Shown: positions 35,092-43,933, numbered from the stretch's first letter. The stretch: DNA of 64,000 nt from JAIYCX01 sp964353175 (GCA_964353175.1 CAYGUX010000002.1:124001-188000); one strand, 5' to 3'. Notes: a model not told the origin generated them from the letters alone. Made by a program: numbers and translations.

Positions 35092-36522
35092 ATGGAATCT
35101 CTGATCTCTCTACAAGAAGTCTTCTTTCTCATGGCCAGTTTTGCTCTGGCCATGATTGTCGTCGTGAAAATCAAAGAACACATACATGTCTCTGCTGATG
35201 ATTTTTTGCTAGCGGATAGAAATCTCAGCTGGATAAGTGGGGCATTTTCAATAGCAGTCAGTTGGGTGTGGGCACCAGCAATTTTTATTGCTTCGCTTCA
35301 GGCATATACTAAAGGCATCGCTGGAGCTTTTTGGTTTATTTTTCCAAACGTACTATGTTTTTTCATCTTTGCTCCTTTTGCGGTTAGGTTGAGAAAGTTA
35401 ATTCCTGAAGGTTACTCCTTTCCTGATTTTATTTATCATCGTTATAAGGGAAATACGATTCTTCATCTTTGTGTTCTAAGCATCTTTTTCGGCTACCAAC
35501 TTGGTTCTATTGTTATAAATTCTTTAGCAGGAGCTCTTTTACTAAATCAGTTGAGTGGTATTAAGGTAGATCTTGCGATTGTTATTATGCCCGCAGTCGC
35601 TCTTTTATATTCGATTAGAGTTGGTCTTCGTGCGTCCGTTAAGACTGATATTTTTCAGATGCTTTTTATAATTTTAGTCATCTTTGGACTGATTCCTTGG
35701 GCCGTATTTAGTTCTGGTGGCGTTGATCGAATATTATCTGGCCTAGGCGGAAAGTCAGGAGAGTATGGATTCTTTTTGAATCCGGCGATTGCATTTTCCT
35801 TCGGCATACCGATGACTCTAGGTCTCGTATGTGGGCCTTTTGCAGATCAAATGTTTTTTCAACGAGCTTTTGCGGTTAGAAGGAAGGACATAGCTAAGAC
35901 TTTTATCTTGGGTGGTCTGTTGTTTGGCTTAGTACCGTTACTTTTATGCCTGCCTGGCTTCATTGCAGCCGCAGATCCTACCTTAGTAATCGAAAATCCA
36001 GAGATGGTTGCACCGATTGTTATCGCAAAGTTCTTACCACATTGGGCATTGTTGTTATTTGTTTGGATGGCAATGTGTGGACTCAGCTCTACTTTGGATT
36101 CTTCATATTGTGCAATTAGCTCTTTAGGGGCGATCGATATTTATAAGAGATATTTTAAGGCCGATGCTAGTGGAGACGAGATAGTAAAAATCTCCCGCAC
36201 TTTTATGCTTACTTTCACAGTCGTAGGTATAGCAATAACTCTTACTCAACCCAAATTGCTTTGGTTGTCACTTATTTATGGAAGCCTCGCCTCAGCGGGA
36301 TTCTTCCCTATTGTTTTTGGAGCATATTCTGAAAATATCCCTCCGAAAGCTTTGATATGGTCTATTTGTTTGGCGATAGTTATTGGCCTGCCTCTTTCCA
36401 TATATGCTAACATACTTGAGGATACAAATTTAATAGTCTATTCTGCTCTGTTTAGCTTCTTTATAGGTTTGCCAATCTGTGTTCTAGGGGTTTTATTCCG
36501 GAGAAAACAAATTGAACATTAA
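35092..36522 (+). CDS. Sodium:solute symporter (SSS family)
   Basis: A 476-residue transporter with about 12-13 membrane helices and the SSS landmark (FLLADRNLSWISGAFSIAVSWVWAPAIF). Uses the Na+ gradient to import a solute, which cannot be named; the divergent TrmB gene is the likely regulator. AAGGTG 8 bp before ATG. A small YggU gene starts 14 bp after its end. Confidence 0.92.
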   Translation: MESLISLQEVFFLMASFALAMIVVVKIKEHIHVSADDFLLADRNLSWISGAFSIAVSWVWAPAIFIASLQAYTKGIAGAFWFIFPNVLCFFIFAPFAVRLRKLIPEGYSFPDFIYHRYKGNTILHLCVLSIFFGYQLGSIVINSLAGALLLNQLSGIKVDLAIVIMPAVALLYSIRVGLRASVKTDIFQMLFIILVIFGLIPWAVFSSGGVDRILSGLGGKSGEYGFFLNPAIAFSFGIPMTLGLVCGPFADQMFFQRAFAVRRKDIAKTFILGGLLFGLVPLLLCLPGFIAAADPTLVIENPEMVAPIVIAKFLPHWALLLFVWMAMCGLSSTLDSSYCAISSLGAIDIYKRYFKADASGDEIVKISRTFMLTFTVVGIAITLTQPKLLWLSLIYGSLASAGFFPIVFGAYSENIPPKALIWSICLAIVIGLPLSIYANILEDTNLIVYSALFSFFIGLPICVLGVLFRRKQIEH

Positions 36523-36536
36523 GTAGTCAAACAATA

Positions 36537-36824
36537 GTGCATAAATACTTTACTTCTAGAAGCCAAGGCATACTGCTAAATGTTAAGCTTACCCCAAAAT
36601 CCAAAAAGATAGGTATTCTGGGCTGTATTGAGGGTGGAATTAAAATCGGAGTGAACTCGCCCCCAGTTGATAACAAGGCCAATGAAGAGCTGATTAAGTT
36701 TTTATCTAAAGAATTTAAAGTACCTAAAAAAGCCATCTCGATAGAATCTGGAGAGACTTCCCGCAGTAAGGTTATCTTTATCGGAGGTGTGCTAGGGTTG
36801 CCTAATAGATGGGAGATTTCTTAG
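36537..36824 (+). CDS. YggU family protein (DUF167)
   Basis: A 95-residue DUF167 protein: LNVKLTPKSKKIG, IKIGVNSPPVDNKANEELIKFLSKEF and ISIESGETSRSKVIFI are the family core. Cytoplasmic, function unknown. The GTG start at 36537 is the only one that gives the full fold. Confidence 0.9.
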   Translation: MHKYFTSRSQGILLNVKLTPKSKKIGILGCIEGGIKIGVNSPPVDNKANEELIKFLSKEFKVPKKAISIESGETSRSKVIFIGGVLGLPNRWEIS

Positions 36825-36873
36825 GGATGCTTGTTTCTATTAAAAAACCTTTCACTTGCCAAATATACATGAA

Positions 36874-36887
36874 CCAGTTTAAACTGG
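36874..36887. promoter_or_regulatory. 14-bp palindrome next to the cyclodeaminase start
   Basis: CCAGTTTAAACTGG is a perfect palindrome ending 4 bp before the ATG at 36892. There is no ribosome binding site in the usual place. It could be a repressor operator, or a hairpin that affects initiation. Confidence 0.45.
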
Positions 36888-36891
36888 ATAA

Positions 36892-37929
36892 ATGAACTCT
36901 CATGAAAGAAAAACGTTATATTTGGATGTATCTACAACTTCTCAACTTGTTAAGAAGGTTGGGTTTAGAACTATTATTAGAAAATTAATTGATCAGCTAA
37001 GAACTGATTTCTCTCGATGGGAGGAGTTTGATAAGAGTCCAAGAACTGCGAATCACTCTAATCTTGGAGTGATTGAATTAATGCCTGTTTCAGACAAAGA
37101 GCAGTATGGATTTAAGTACGTTAATGGGCATCCTAAGAATCCAGATGTTGGACTTACTACAGTGATGGCGTTTGGGGCTTTAGCCGAGATGAGCACTGGT
37201 TACCCAATTCTTATTTCTGAGATGACACTTCTTACTGCGATTAGAACAGCTGCTACCTCTGTACTCGCGGCCATGTATTTAGCTCGATCAGATTCAAAGT
37301 CTATGGCAATGATCGGAAACGGCGCGCAATCTGAGTTTCAAATTTTAGCATTTCAAGAGATGCTTGGAATATCTAAGTTCTATTTATATGATGTCGATTC
37401 AAAGGCCACAGATAAGCTAATTGGAAACTTAGCTGGAGAGAAGGGTTTGTCTTTGATTAAAATGAATTCCATCGCAGAAGCGGTTAAAGATGTAGATATA
37501 ATTACAACTTGCACTGCTGACAAGAAAAAGGCGACCATTTTAACTCTAGATCAGGTTCAAAACGGAGTATTCATAAATGCGATTGGAGGAGATTGTCCAG
37601 GCAAGACAGAACTTCAAAAAGAGATATTGGATTTAGCTAAAGTATATGTTGAGTACGCTCCGCAAACAAGAATTGAAGGAGAGATTCAGCAGGTTGACGA
37701 AAGTTTTCAGGTTATAGAACTCAATGAGGTTATTAAAGGCTTAAAGGAAGGGAGAGTTGGGAGGGATGAAATAACTATATTTGATTCTGTTGGCTTTTCT
37801 TTAGAAGATTTTAGTATTCTTAAATTGATTTATGAACTAGCAAGAGAGAATGAAGTTGGGCTAGAGATGCAGCTTATCCCTGAATTAGACGATGTGAAGG
37901 ATCTGTTTGCATTGATCAAGGGGAGATAA
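36892..37929 (+). CDS. Ornithine cyclodeaminase / mu-crystallin family protein
   Basis: A 345-residue enzyme of the OCD family. Rossmann core IGNGAQSEFQ, ligand region TALRTAATSVLAAM-like (AIRTAATSVLAAMYLA), and VFINAIGGDCPGKTE, as in true ornithine cyclodeaminases; GDCPGKTE is the canonical OCD sequence. Converts ornithine to proline with NAD+ recycling. Not in the same operon as the agu genes. Confidence 0.87.
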   Translation: MNSHERKTLYLDVSTTSQLVKKVGFRTIIRKLIDQLRTDFSRWEEFDKSPRTANHSNLGVIELMPVSDKEQYGFKYVNGHPKNPDVGLTTVMAFGALAEMSTGYPILISEMTLLTAIRTAATSVLAAMYLARSDSKSMAMIGNGAQSEFQILAFQEMLGISKFYLYDVDSKATDKLIGNLAGEKGLSLIKMNSIAEAVKDVDIITTCTADKKKATILTLDQVQNGVFINAIGGDCPGKTELQKEILDLAKVYVEYAPQTRIEGEIQQVDESFQVIELNEVIKGLKEGRVGRDEITIFDSVGFSLEDFSILKLIYELARENEVGLEMQLIPELDDVKDLFALIKGR

Positions 37930-37933
37930 AAAA

Positions 37934-37967
37934 ACGGGCTGCTTTCGCAGGCCCGTGGGGTTTTTGA
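37934..37967. terminator. Bidirectional intrinsic terminator
   Basis: ACGGGC-TGC with GCA-G-GCCCGT (37934-37956, one bulged G, loop TTTC). On the minus strand it is followed at once by TTTTTTT, so it best serves the Smr-like gene ending at 37985; on the plus strand GGGG then TTTTT also follows, serving the cyclodeaminase. Confidence 0.8.
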
Positions 37968-37984
37968 AAAGTTTCATTAGCACC

Positions 37985-38380
37985 TTAGGAAATTCGAATA
38001 CCTTTCAGGTAGAGGAAGGAAACGCCTGAATTCTTGTTTTTTTTCAAGGATCCTGAGTAGGTATCTCTTAGGAAGTTCTTCCAAATAGTACCCCTCCGAT
38101 TACCGTGAATAATCACGAGATATTGCTTGCGTTTCTTTTGGCCAAGGCGAATTGCATATTCGAGGTGCTTCAGGCCGTTATCCAGCCGTAGATTTCCCTC
38201 AATGCCATTTCCATGCACATCAAAGACCAAAGCATTCCTCTTTGTCCAGTATATGTGCGAAGATACTCTCCATTTGGGAACGAATCCTATCTGCTGCAAC
38301 TCAAACGGCACAAATTTCTTCTTCTTTGTGTCGTCTCTTGGCCCTCTTCTACCACTCTTCCTAGATGTAAAACCTCTCAT
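37985..38380 (-). CDS. Smr-domain-like protein
   Basis: A 131-residue basic protein. The core reads ALVFDVHGNGIEGNLRLDNGL (Smr DxHG, here DVHG) and LVIIHGNRRGTIWKNFLRD (HGxxxG). Smr domains are found in MutS2 and in ribosome-rescue nucleases; RNA or DNA binding or cleavage is possible. The Lys/Arg-rich N-terminus would help binding. AAAGGA 7 bp before ATG. Composition is richer in GC than the neighbours. Confidence 0.65.
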   Translation of the reverse strand: MRGFTSRKSGRRGPRDDTKKKKFVPFELQQIGFVPKWRVSSHIYWTKRNALVFDVHGNGIEGNLRLDNGLKHLEYAIRLGQKKRKQYLVIIHGNRRGTIWKNFLRDTYSGSLKKNKNSGVSFLYLKGIRIS

Positions 38381-38504
38381 GGTATCCTTTCATGGATAAC
38401 AGAAGTGGAAATAGGGAAAAACCTTCGGTTCTTTACACCCTTCCATAAACCTACCTTTTCCCTCTGATTAGTGCAAGGGTTGAGGTGCTTTTATAGGGCT
38501 ATTT

Positions 38505-39887
38505 TTAGTCTAATTTGGCTTTGAATCTACTTAGAAGAGCTATGAGGTCTGTTTTTTTGTTTTTAGTGGCAATATCTAAGGCAGTATCGCCATTTTGGTC
38601 TTTGGTGTTGATTAATCTGGGGTGCTTTGAAAGTAGGGTATAGGCTATATCAGCGTAGCCTAGACTGCTTGCTAGATGAAGGGGAGGGGTTCCGTTTTGA
38701 TCTCTAAAGTCTGGACTAGTCCCACTTTTTAGTAGAGTGAATACTTCTGAGTCCTTATGATTGATTATTGCTGTTAGTAATTTTTGTTGATCTTCTGTAA
38801 TTTGTTGAATTGCAGTTCCTGCTACATTACTTGGGAATGATTCTGAATTTTGGAAAACAGATGCGAGGGGTTTCCAAAAAACTAGAGTTGCTACAAAAAT
38901 CGTAACTCCAAAGGCGATTAAGAAGTTTGATTTACTGTCGTCATGTTTGGGGTGAATAAATGTTCGATTGGGGTTTAAAATAGAGGGAGTATTTACTCTA
39001 ACAATTTTATTTGCCTGACTGACTCGGTTGCCATGGAAGTTCTCTATGATCTTACTTTGAATCTCTTCTACATCATCAAATCTTTCCTCAGGATTTTGTG
39101 AACACATTTTAGCAATCAGATCAAAAAACCATTTCGGCAGCCTTTTTTGAATTGATTTAACCTCTCCTAGGAGCGTATCTACAAATTCTTTAGAGGAAAG
39201 CTTAGAGTAGGAAGGTTCGTTGAGTGGCTTTCCAAGTAATATTGTTAGAACCACTACTCCTAGGGAGTAGATGTCTGTGCGATAGTTTGCCTCGTCTATA
39301 TAGTCTAGTTCCGGAGCTAGATAGAAGCTATTTTTTCCTTTATTGGGATGCTCATTTGAAGCAACGGTGTAGTGACCGAAGTTAATTAGATGAATTTCCT
39401 TGATTTCCATATCTTCAACTAAAATCATAATATTGTCTAAGTTGAGCGATTTGTGGATCAGATTAACATTGTGGGCGGATTTCAGAATATGCGCCATCTG
39501 ATATAAGAATGATAGGGAAAAGTGATGGGGGAGAGTCTTATTTGAGTTTCTTTGAAGAAAGCTACTTAGGGTTTCGCAGTGGATGTCTTGCGTGCAAGCG
39601 TAAATGTATTTACCTTCATAACTTCCAACATCATAGACCGCTTCGATGCCTGGATGAGATAGTTTTCTAGAACTTATTAATTCTTTTCTTAGAGTTCTTC
39701 TTGTTTCCTCGTCGTGTTCATCTTCAAGGTAGAACATTTTTAAAGTAACTGGGTAATCATCGAGCGCGCTATCAAGGGCTTGTAGAATAGTTGTCCTATT
39801 TCCTGATGAGATTACCTTGCTCACAACAAAGCGTGAGTCGATCACAAGTCCCTCATGAAATACTGGATCTGGATTGTTATTAATCAT
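38505..39887 (-). CDS. Membrane pseudokinase with ankyrin repeats
   Basis: A 460-residue protein. Hanks kinase fold to about residue 290, but the catalytic loop is HKSLNLDN (145-152; HRD's Asp becomes Ser147) and DFG is NFG (169-171); Lys50, Glu69 and Asn152 are kept. It is probably inactive, although weak ATP binding is possible. One membrane helix at about 318-338, then two to three ankyrin repeats to the end (DQNGTPPLHLASSLGYADIA, DQNGDTALDIATKNKKTD). Head-to-head with the kinase gene at 40117. Confidence 0.85.
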   Translation of the reverse strand: MINNNPDPVFHEGLVIDSRFVVSKVISSGNRTTILQALDSALDDYPVTLKMFYLEDEHDEETRRTLRKELISSRKLSHPGIEAVYDVGSYEGKYIYACTQDIHCETLSSFLQRNSNKTLPHHFSLSFLYQMAHILKSAHNVNLIHKSLNLDNIMILVEDMEIKEIHLINFGHYTVASNEHPNKGKNSFYLAPELDYIDEANYRTDIYSLGVVVLTILLGKPLNEPSYSKLSSKEFVDTLLGEVKSIQKRLPKWFFDLIAKMCSQNPEERFDDVEEIQSKIIENFHGNRVSQANKIVRVNTPSILNPNRTFIHPKHDDSKSNFLIAFGVTIFVATLVFWKPLASVFQNSESFPSNVAGTAIQQITEDQQKLLTAIINHKDSEVFTLLKSGTSPDFRDQNGTPPLHLASSLGYADIAYTLLSKHPRLINTKDQNGDTALDIATKNKKTDLIALLSRFKAKLD

Positions 39888-40116
39888 CTATTCCTAAAAT
39901 TATCTGGAAACTAGGATGTCTATTCGTATAAGTCTTGCCGACTCTTATATATCGACTATTTAAGAGGGATAGCTTAAGCTATTTCCTTGCCTTTTTAGTG
40001 TGTTAGCGTCCTTTAGGGGATGTAGGCCCATGTTTTTGCTAAATGATCTTTGGATTTCTCAAGAAAGGGTAGATATTTTATTTATATATTTAGGGATTGT
40101 ATCGATAGGTATAAGT

Positions 40117-41025
40117 ATGATTTCTCATGTTGAAGATGAATTGCAGGCTAATACTCTCCTCTTGGATCGTTATGAGGTAGTAGGCCTTATCGGTCAAGGT
40201 GGTATGGCATCTGTCTATAAAGTGATTGATCTCGAGAGTCATAAAATTCTAGCTTTAAAAGTTCTAAAATACAAAGAAGATCAGACATTTATTGAGATAG
40301 AGAGATTTAGAAAAGAGTTCTCCGCCATGAGTAATATGTCTCATCCTAGTATTGTTTCAGCTTATAGTTTTATTGAAGAGGAGGCATTTACAGCGATTAC
40401 TATGGAACTAATAAATGGGATGGATTTAGATCAGATTATTCATGGCGAGATGGTGTCCATGAGTATGGATGACAGGATAATGGTTTTAGAGCAGGTCGCA
40501 GAGGGATTGCTATATGCTCATGAGCGTGGACTAATTCATAGGGATCTTAAACCTTCAAATATATTAGTTGTTAGACCTGAGACAGAAGAAGATAAACTGC
40601 TTGCTAAGATTTCTGACTTTGGTCTCACTCAGTTTGATTCGGATGGAGTGGATCTAAGTAAAAGCAGCAATCAGGTTGGCACTTTCTACTATATGGCTCC
40701 TGAACAACATCGGGGCGAGGCAATAAGTTTTCATAGTGATATTTATTCTTTTGGAATCTTAGCTTTTGAGTTGTTTACAGGGGAGAAGCCATTTGAAGGG
40801 AGTACTCCCTATAGTTTATTCCTAGCGCATGTTTCAAAAGGCCTTCCAGAACCAAGAAGTATCAACCCTGAAATTCCTAAATGGGTATCAACTTTAATAG
40901 AGATTTGTGCGGAAAAAGATAAAAAACACAGATACCAAAGTATGCAAGAAGTCTTAAGCTATATGCGTCTTCAAAAAGATAAGAAAAAGAGTAGCTTCAT
41001 CAGTAGATTGTTAGTCCGTTCTTAG
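40117..41025 (+). CDS. Ser/Thr protein kinase
   Basis: A Hanks-type kinase of about 302 residues from the ATG at 40117; a GTG at 40000 or ATG at 40030 would add up to 39 residues, including a hydrophobic run, and cannot be excluded. Motifs: IGQGGMASVYKV, ALKVLK (invariant Lys), HRDLKPSNIL, DFGLTQF and GTFYYMAPEQ. All catalytic residues are present. There is no clear membrane helix at the C-terminus. It converges on the CHASE2 gene; stop codons overlap by 4 bp. Confidence 0.9.
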   Translation: MISHVEDELQANTLLLDRYEVVGLIGQGGMASVYKVIDLESHKILALKVLKYKEDQTFIEIERFRKEFSAMSNMSHPSIVSAYSFIEEEAFTAITMELINGMDLDQIIHGEMVSMSMDDRIMVLEQVAEGLLYAHERGLIHRDLKPSNILVVRPETEEDKLLAKISDFGLTQFDSDGVDLSKSSNQVGTFYYMAPEQHRGEAISFHSDIYSFGILAFELFTGEKPFEGSTPYSLFLAHVSKGLPEPRSINPEIPKWVSTLIEICAEKDKKHRYQSMQEVLSYMRLQKDKKKSSFISRLLVRS

Positions 41026-42239
41026 ACGCCAAAAGTTTTTTTGATATTCTTTAACTCTTTTAATGCTAAGGTAGCAACGACACAAGATGCCCCACCGAAT
41101 ATGATTGGTGAACAAAGTAGGGCTAGGAAAATTCCTGGAATAAAATATCCATAGTGTGAGAATGCTATGAAGGAAGCCATAAACCAAGTACCAAGATAGA
41201 TTAGCATATAGACCAAGGCCCATTTAGGTTGATAGCTTATAATGCCTTTGATGAGGATAAATAGAAGTAGAAACATGGCCATTGCTTCAAGGTGAATTGG
41301 TAAGCGTCTTATCCAGTTTCCATCCATTAAATTCCCTGCGATATTGGCGTGAATCTCTACACCATACATTTCGTAGCCGGAAGTTTTATTCCAGATGGGT
41401 ACACCAAGTACCTCTTTATCACTATGTCCCCTGCCTTTTAACTCGCTTTTAAACCCTACCACTACTACTTTATCTTTAAAGAAGCCTTTGGGGATAAGGC
41501 GCTCTTGTGAAAACAGTTCCCATAGGGAGAAGCTTCTAATTGTGTTGGGAGGGCCGTAGTAGTTGATGATAGAATTTGGTTCGGGTACTTTTAAGGTACT
41601 CTCTACCTGTTTCAGAAGGGGTTTAAAAAGCGGTATAGTTTCTTCAAGTGAATGTTGATTTTGATTTGTGGGGTCACGACTAATATAAACTGCATAGTTT
41701 GCACTTAGACCTACTGCCATTGGGATCTCATAAGTTGCGGCTTCAACTATTGAGGGGTCAGAAAGAAATAAGTTTATAGGATCGTCTTTATGGTTAATTG
41801 GTGCGCTTGCAATAGAACTAGGCCCCATTTCAAGAGCCTTAATGACTGCTTTAGTACCTTCGAGCTCATCTTCTTCTTTGGGTGAATATAGATCGAGAAT
41901 TAAAAGTGTAGGTTTATCTTCTTGTATGGTCTGTAGTGCCTTTCCAACAACTTCTCTAGGGATCGGTTTTCTTGGGGAAAGTGCAAGTTCTTTATAAGTA
42001 TTATCATCGATACTTACTATCGCCAGATTATCCGGAGGACTAACTTCTCCTCGAAGATTAAATAGTGTTTTTAATAGTAGGACCTCATCCAAGTTGCCGG
42101 GAACGAATGGACGTGCGAAAATTATGCTTTGAGTAAGTAGGGCTGCGAGTAAAAGTCTTTTAAAATTTCCTGGACGAGATTCTTTTCTTAAAATATTTTT
42201 TCTTATGAAATAGAAGAAGTGGGTGAGTGAGTGGTTCAT
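41022..42239 (-). CDS. CHASE2-domain membrane sensor
   Basis: A 405-residue protein: one N-terminal membrane helix (about 27-47), an outer CHASE2 domain (LAIVSIDDNTYKELALSPR, RKPIPREVVGKALQTIQEDKPTLLILDL, FFKDKVVVVGFKSE, GVEIHANIAGNLMDGNWI) and three C-terminal helices. CHASE2 is an extracytoplasmic sensor usually fused to kinases or cyclases. Here no output domain follows, and a Ser/Thr kinase gene converges on it. Ligand unknown. Confidence 0.92.
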   Translation of the reverse strand: MNHSLTHFFYFIRKNILRKESRPGNFKRLLLAALLTQSIIFARPFVPGNLDEVLLLKTLFNLRGEVSPPDNLAIVSIDDNTYKELALSPRKPIPREVVGKALQTIQEDKPTLLILDLYSPKEEDELEGTKAVIKALEMGPSSIASAPINHKDDPINLFLSDPSIVEAATYEIPMAVGLSANYAVYISRDPTNQNQHSLEETIPLFKPLLKQVESTLKVPEPNSIINYYGPPNTIRSFSLWELFSQERLIPKGFFKDKVVVVGFKSELKGRGHSDKEVLGVPIWNKTSGYEMYGVEIHANIAGNLMDGNWIRRLPIHLEAMAMFLLLFILIKGIISYQPKWALVYMLIYLGTWFMASFIAFSHYGYFIPGIFLALLCSPIIFGGASCVVATLALKELKNIKKTFGV

Positions 42240-42556
42240 CAGGAGGTGGAAGTTCGTAAAATTATATTTTTATAGTAATTATTTTTAAGGAAACACTACA
42301 TAGGTTTGATTCTGTAAGTAGCTGAAAAGTATCGGGAAATATTTGAATGGCTTTTCTAATCTAAGATTTTTTCTTAGATTACAGCTTGTTAGGAGTTTGA
42401 ATTAGGTGATTCTTGTTCAGAAAACCTAAAGTTTAACCTATTTATACCCGATACGGTCTATAGGAAATACATTTCTACACATTTTAGTGTATGTGTTTTT
42501 AAAGGTTAAGAGCTTTGCGGAAATGGTTTTTTTATAAAAAGAACTAAGAGGTACAG
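42240..42556. other. Gap before the pilin gene with one inverted repeat
   Basis: About 315 bp without a gene. TAATCTAAGA (42357-42366) and TCTTAGATTA (42372-42381) form a perfect 10-bp stem with a T5 loop. It may be an operator or hairpin for the pilin-like gene (plus) or the CHASE2 gene (minus). Confidence 0.45.
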
Positions 42557-42814
42557 ATGGGAAAATTGCTTATGTCGCTTAAAGAAGAGAATGAGAAAGA
42601 ATCCAATGTCCTAAATTTATCTTCAAACATTAGACCGCAGTTAAAAGAAAGTGGTTCTTCAATGATAGAGTGCGCAATGTTAATTGCGCTTGTAGCTGCG
42701 GGATGTATTACTTCTATTAAGTCTTTGGGGGATACTTCGAATAAGACTTTTCAAGATTTAACAGTTTCTATGGCGAGTGCAGGATTTCAACCTGTGCTAC
42801 CACCACCACCTTAA
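42557..42814 (+). CDS. Flp-type pilin-like protein
   Basis: An 85-residue protein. The pattern GSSMIECAMLIALVAAGCITSIKSLG resembles the Flp pilin GxxxxE...hydrophobic helix, with Glu in the place of the conserved Glu5 after cleavage. The pre-sequence is long (about 33 residues) and charged. Tad-type assembly genes are not in the window, so it is an orphan. Ends in a Pro run. Confidence 0.65.
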   Translation: MGKLLMSLKEENEKESNVLNLSSNIRPQLKESGSSMIECAMLIALVAAGCITSIKSLGDTSNKTFQDLTVSMASAGFQPVLPPPP

Positions 42815-42901
42815 TAATTAATTGATTACTTGAGCTGGAATAGAAAAAATATAGGGAAAGATTTATCAAACTTCCTTCCCTATAAGTCGTTCAGCCTTGA
42901 A

Positions 42902-43780
42902 CTAAGTTTTCTTTCTGGAGCGTCTGAACGCACCTAGTGCACCGATAGAAAGTAGAACGAAGGATGTTGGCTCAGGCACCGCGGCAGCAGACGTATCGAT
43001 ATTTGCTTCTATCCAGTCGGTATCTATCCTTGATGCAAAAGACTCTGATCCGTAAGTTGTAAATATGAGCCCCCCTGAGGTTATTCCCGCGAGCTTTAAG
43101 ATTCCTTCATCAAATACATACCATCCACCACCGCTGTCCCCAAAGGCTAACTGAGTCCCAAGTGAAGAGTATCTTCCTGAACCCAAAGGGTCAAAAATGG
43201 TTCCAAAATAATCATCTGTCCAAAAGAAAGGATTTAGTCGATCGACGGAATCAATAAATCCTCTTTTCTGGAAGTCGTAAGTAAGGGCACTTCCTGGAGT
43301 GCCCGTCCCGCCGAATCCAGCAATGTGGACTTGATCGCCTAATTGCACCGCCCCATTGAATAATGTCGATGGAGTAAGGCCAGTAATGTCATTTTGGAAC
43401 TTTATTAACGCTAAGTCAGGTCCAGTTCCAATTTCTACATAGTCTGGATGGATAATGGGGCTTCCACCGCCAGTGAATATTGCATCCGCTTCCGCAGATA
43501 GAAGACTCGTCCCAGTTCGTATTGAAAAACTAGCGTATGTGTTTGGGACAGTGCCTAGTTGATGGGCACCAAAAAGCACATCTCTAGTACTTACAACAGT
43601 ACCAGAACCCAACCAATCAATTGTGCCGTCAGCCTTATGACCAAAGACACCAACCACGGCATCGAAGGTAGCGCCGTAGTCTAGGTAAGCTTGGTCTCCC
43701 GTTTCTGGGAGAATTATCCCAGCTGAAGCCTGCAAGGGCAATAGCCCTAGTAGTAGGCCTAAGATTATTTTTCGAAACAT
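42902..43780 (-). CDS. PEP-CTERM trypsin-like serine protease
   Basis: A 292-residue secreted protein. Signal peptide to about residue 20 (LPLQASA). Trypsin-fold catalytic residues: His in LFGAHQL (variant of AAHC), Asp in DLALIKF and Ser in FGDSGGGW. The C-terminus is a PEP-CTERM sorting signal (VPEPTS, a hydrophobic helix, then RRSRKK). Exosortase would cut and anchor it; no exosortase gene is in the window. AAGGAG lies 10 bp upstream of the ATG. Confidence 0.9.
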   Translation of the reverse strand: MFRKIILGLLLGLLPLQASAGIILPETGDQAYLDYGATFDAVVGVFGHKADGTIDWLGSGTVVSTRDVLFGAHQLGTVPNTYASFSIRTGTSLLSAEADAIFTGGGSPIIHPDYVEIGTGPDLALIKFQNDITGLTPSTLFNGAVQLGDQVHIAGFGGTGTPGSALTYDFQKRGFIDSVDRLNPFFWTDDYFGTIFDPLGSGRYSSLGTQLAFGDSGGGWYVFDEGILKLAGITSGGLIFTTYGSESFASRIDTDWIEANIDTSAAAVPEPTSFVLLSIGALGAFRRSRKKT

Positions 43781-43816
43781 TATTTTTTCTCTCCTTGTTG
43801 AACAACGATTTCTGAA

Positions 43817-43856
43817 CTCTTAAAAGCTTGGAATCTTCCAAGAAAAACTTTTAGAG
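43817..43856 (-). promoter_or_regulatory. Leader hairpin of the PEP-CTERM gene
   Basis: CTCTTAAAAG (43817-43826) pairs with CTTTTAGAG (43848-43856) with one bulged base, around an inner perfect CTTGGAA/TTCCAAG palindrome. It lies 37-76 bp upstream of the ATG at 43780, probably in the mRNA leader or promoter. Confidence 0.5.
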
Positions 43857-43857
43857 T

Positions 43858-43933
43858 CGGTTGTTCTTTTAAGTGCTTTGTAATTTAAAAATCGGGATTG
43901 ATTGAGAATTGTAAGCTTTTAGAAGAACAACCG
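43858..43933. repeat. 11-bp inverted repeat, 54-bp spacing
   Basis: CGGTTGTTCTT (43858-43868) and AAGAACAACCG (43923-43933) are exact inverted copies. The spacing is compatible with a DNA loop or with two half-sites of a regulator. It is adjacent to the hairpin at 43817. Confidence 0.5.

Noticed and set aside
38127..38467. Three plus-strand frames opposite the Smr-like gene
   Set aside because: Overlapping in different frames and antisense to a gene with a good ribosome site and a recognisable motif.
43635..43841. 68-residue minus-strand frame at the PEP-CTERM gene start
   Set aside because: Same-strand alternate-frame shadow of the protease gene.
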